DNA from: Helochares maculicollis
Taxonomy: Eukaryota; Arthropoda; Insecta; Coleoptera; Hydrophilidae
NCBI GenBank assembly: GCA_033557835.1
Contig: JAWQRO010000027.1
Coordinates: 1-64,000 of the forward strand
Direction of reading: 5' to 3'
DNA length: 64,000 nt
The translations under genes were made by a program, and so were the position numbers. Within the stretch, counting starts at the first letter, position 1. Every line of letters starts with the position of its first letter. Under the pieces are notes generated by a model. It did not search any database. It was not told where the DNA came from and was given only the letters and a program-made list of their open reading frames with translations. Below, piece by piece: positions 62,861 to 64,000 of the stretch.

Positions 62861-62911
62861 GTAAGTGAAATCACGAAGCTGTTTTGCTTATTTCAAATAT
62901 ATAGTTATTAA
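62819..62911 (+). repeat. 93-bp direct duplication, copy 2 (exon 3' end and donor)
   Basis: Covers the last 42 bases of the 62597-62860 exon and the first 51 bases of the next intron. It is the twin of 62390-62482, offset by 429 bases. Confidence 0.9.
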
Positions 62912-64000
62912 TGATAGACCAACTTACAAATTTAAAATTGAGGAACTTGGCATTACGAAATCGAATTAAACACGGGTCGGGTTTACCATGTTTTGAAATG
63001 AAAACTGCGAAATTAAAATAATAAATGATAATACGACAAGTGTTACGCCAAAAAAACGTTACACTTTCAGATTTATGGTGTATTTTATAAGATCCTCATG
63101 ACTATTTATGTAATGTTCATAAAATAGTTTGCTCGTTTTTGAAACAGTACCGTGCGCTCAATTTTGCTGCAACACAACATTTTAAACCAGAAAACATGAT
63201 AAATTTGAATCAAATTAGATCTTTTTGCACGTTAACGTATTAAATAATTATTGCGCCATTTTGAAGACGTGGCCTCAGAGTAGTAGTACTTTATTGCAAA
63301 ATTTGTATAGCGTGAATTTCAAATGGAAACTATAGCGCGTCTACTTGCAAATAGCTGAAATAAATCATTTCTGAGGTAATGAATCCTCCCATTTGTAATT
63401 TTGATGGTTTTAGCCAATCACAACTTTAACTTAACTGTGACGGCTGCCACTCAATTTTTGTCATTTTTATTTTAATTCGCATTACAACACATTTTTAGGT
63501 TTCATTGATTGGACGCTCATATTTAAATGGGGATCTGTTGATGGTACTAAGATTATTTAGGAAATTTTTTTAAGGCTATCAAATTTAGACGCAAATGCGG
63601 AGCGCCGTAGAAATAACGCTGCCTTTTTTGGGGTTAAATAAATGGTCGAAATATATTCCACATGCCCACGATCGCGGTTCAGACACGTGCCCACGGAAAT
63701 TAATGGTAAAACGACCTGAAGAGCTTTCCTTATGTCGCGTAAATGCCTCATGATTTTGAAAGTACCCGCTGGTACTAATAGGTGTTGCATTAAAATATTG
63801 TGTGCCGCAAATCCAATGACAAAAAGTCGAAAAGCCGTTATTTTAATGAGTCATCAAGTTTGTTACTTAAAGAAAATTAATTGATCGTTGCCTTTCCCAA
63901 ATAAGTTAATTAGCTCTCGTCAATATAATGTACTGAAAGGTTTAGCACATATCACTTGCATCTAATTACTATAATGTCATTATCAGAGAAAATTGTTGTC
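62861..64000 (+). other. pnt: pnt intron, continuing past the window
   Basis: Begins GTAAGT. No further exon with a matching phase-1 acceptor and donor is convincing. An AG at 63498-63499 is followed by an open phase-1 frame, but it reaches a TAG without a good donor. No ETS-domain sequence is present. Confidence 0.55.

Noticed and set aside
63500..63560. Possible next pnt exon after the acceptor at 63498-63499
   Set aside because: The phase-1 frame is open briefly but ends in TAG with no good donor, and the peptide has no ETS-domain character.

Overview
The window is AT-rich, intron-dominated eukaryotic DNA with few and short open frames, many decayed Tc1/mariner transposons, microsatellites and minisatellites. 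This is typical of an insect genome, most likely a higher fly; the exact lineage cannot be read from the sequence. No bacterial features are present.

The one gene I can support is a plus-strand ETS-family transcription factor of the ETS1/2 type, which in flies is pointed (pnt). Six internal exons are clear (31854-31967, 37769-37969, 40804-40998, 44929-45045, 62221-62349, 62597-62860), and a probable first coding exon lies at 14913-14984. All junctions are phase 1 with GT..AG borders, and all six internal exons are multiples of three, so the reading frame joins without a break. They encode a PLTP MAP-kinase docking/phosphorylation segment, the Pointed (SAM-type) domain, Ser/Thr/Pro-rich linkers and a segment resembling the inhibitory helix region that precedes an ETS domain. 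The DNA-binding ETS domain itself is not seen and should lie beyond base 64000. The arrangement fits the long, PNT-containing (P2/P3-like) isoforms.

Layout: 1-14.3 kb is gene-poor flank, or a far-upstream intron, with a tandem/dispersed repeat family (6.0-6.6 and 9.4-9.7 kb) and a mariner relic (10.2-11.1 kb). At 14.4-15.0 kb there is a candidate promoter, leader and first exon. 15-31.8 kb is a large intron with two transposon relics and a pyrimidine-rich repeat. 31.8-45 kb holds the PNT-domain exons, a 32-bp minisatellite, a piggyBac-like relic, another mariner relic and a 24-bp repeat that stays open as an acidic octapeptide repeat. 45-62.2 kb is a 17-kb intron with two more mariner relics, a GC-rich patch with a CRE palindrome and small tandem repeats. 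62.2-62.9 kb holds two close exons and an exact 93-bp duplication of an exon end with its splice donor.

I do not see a new multi-gene system. The items most worth checking are the exact 93-bp exon/donor duplication, the antisense orientation of every recognisable transposase relic relative to pnt, the fully symmetric (phase 1-1) exon set, and the repeats lodged in the introns.
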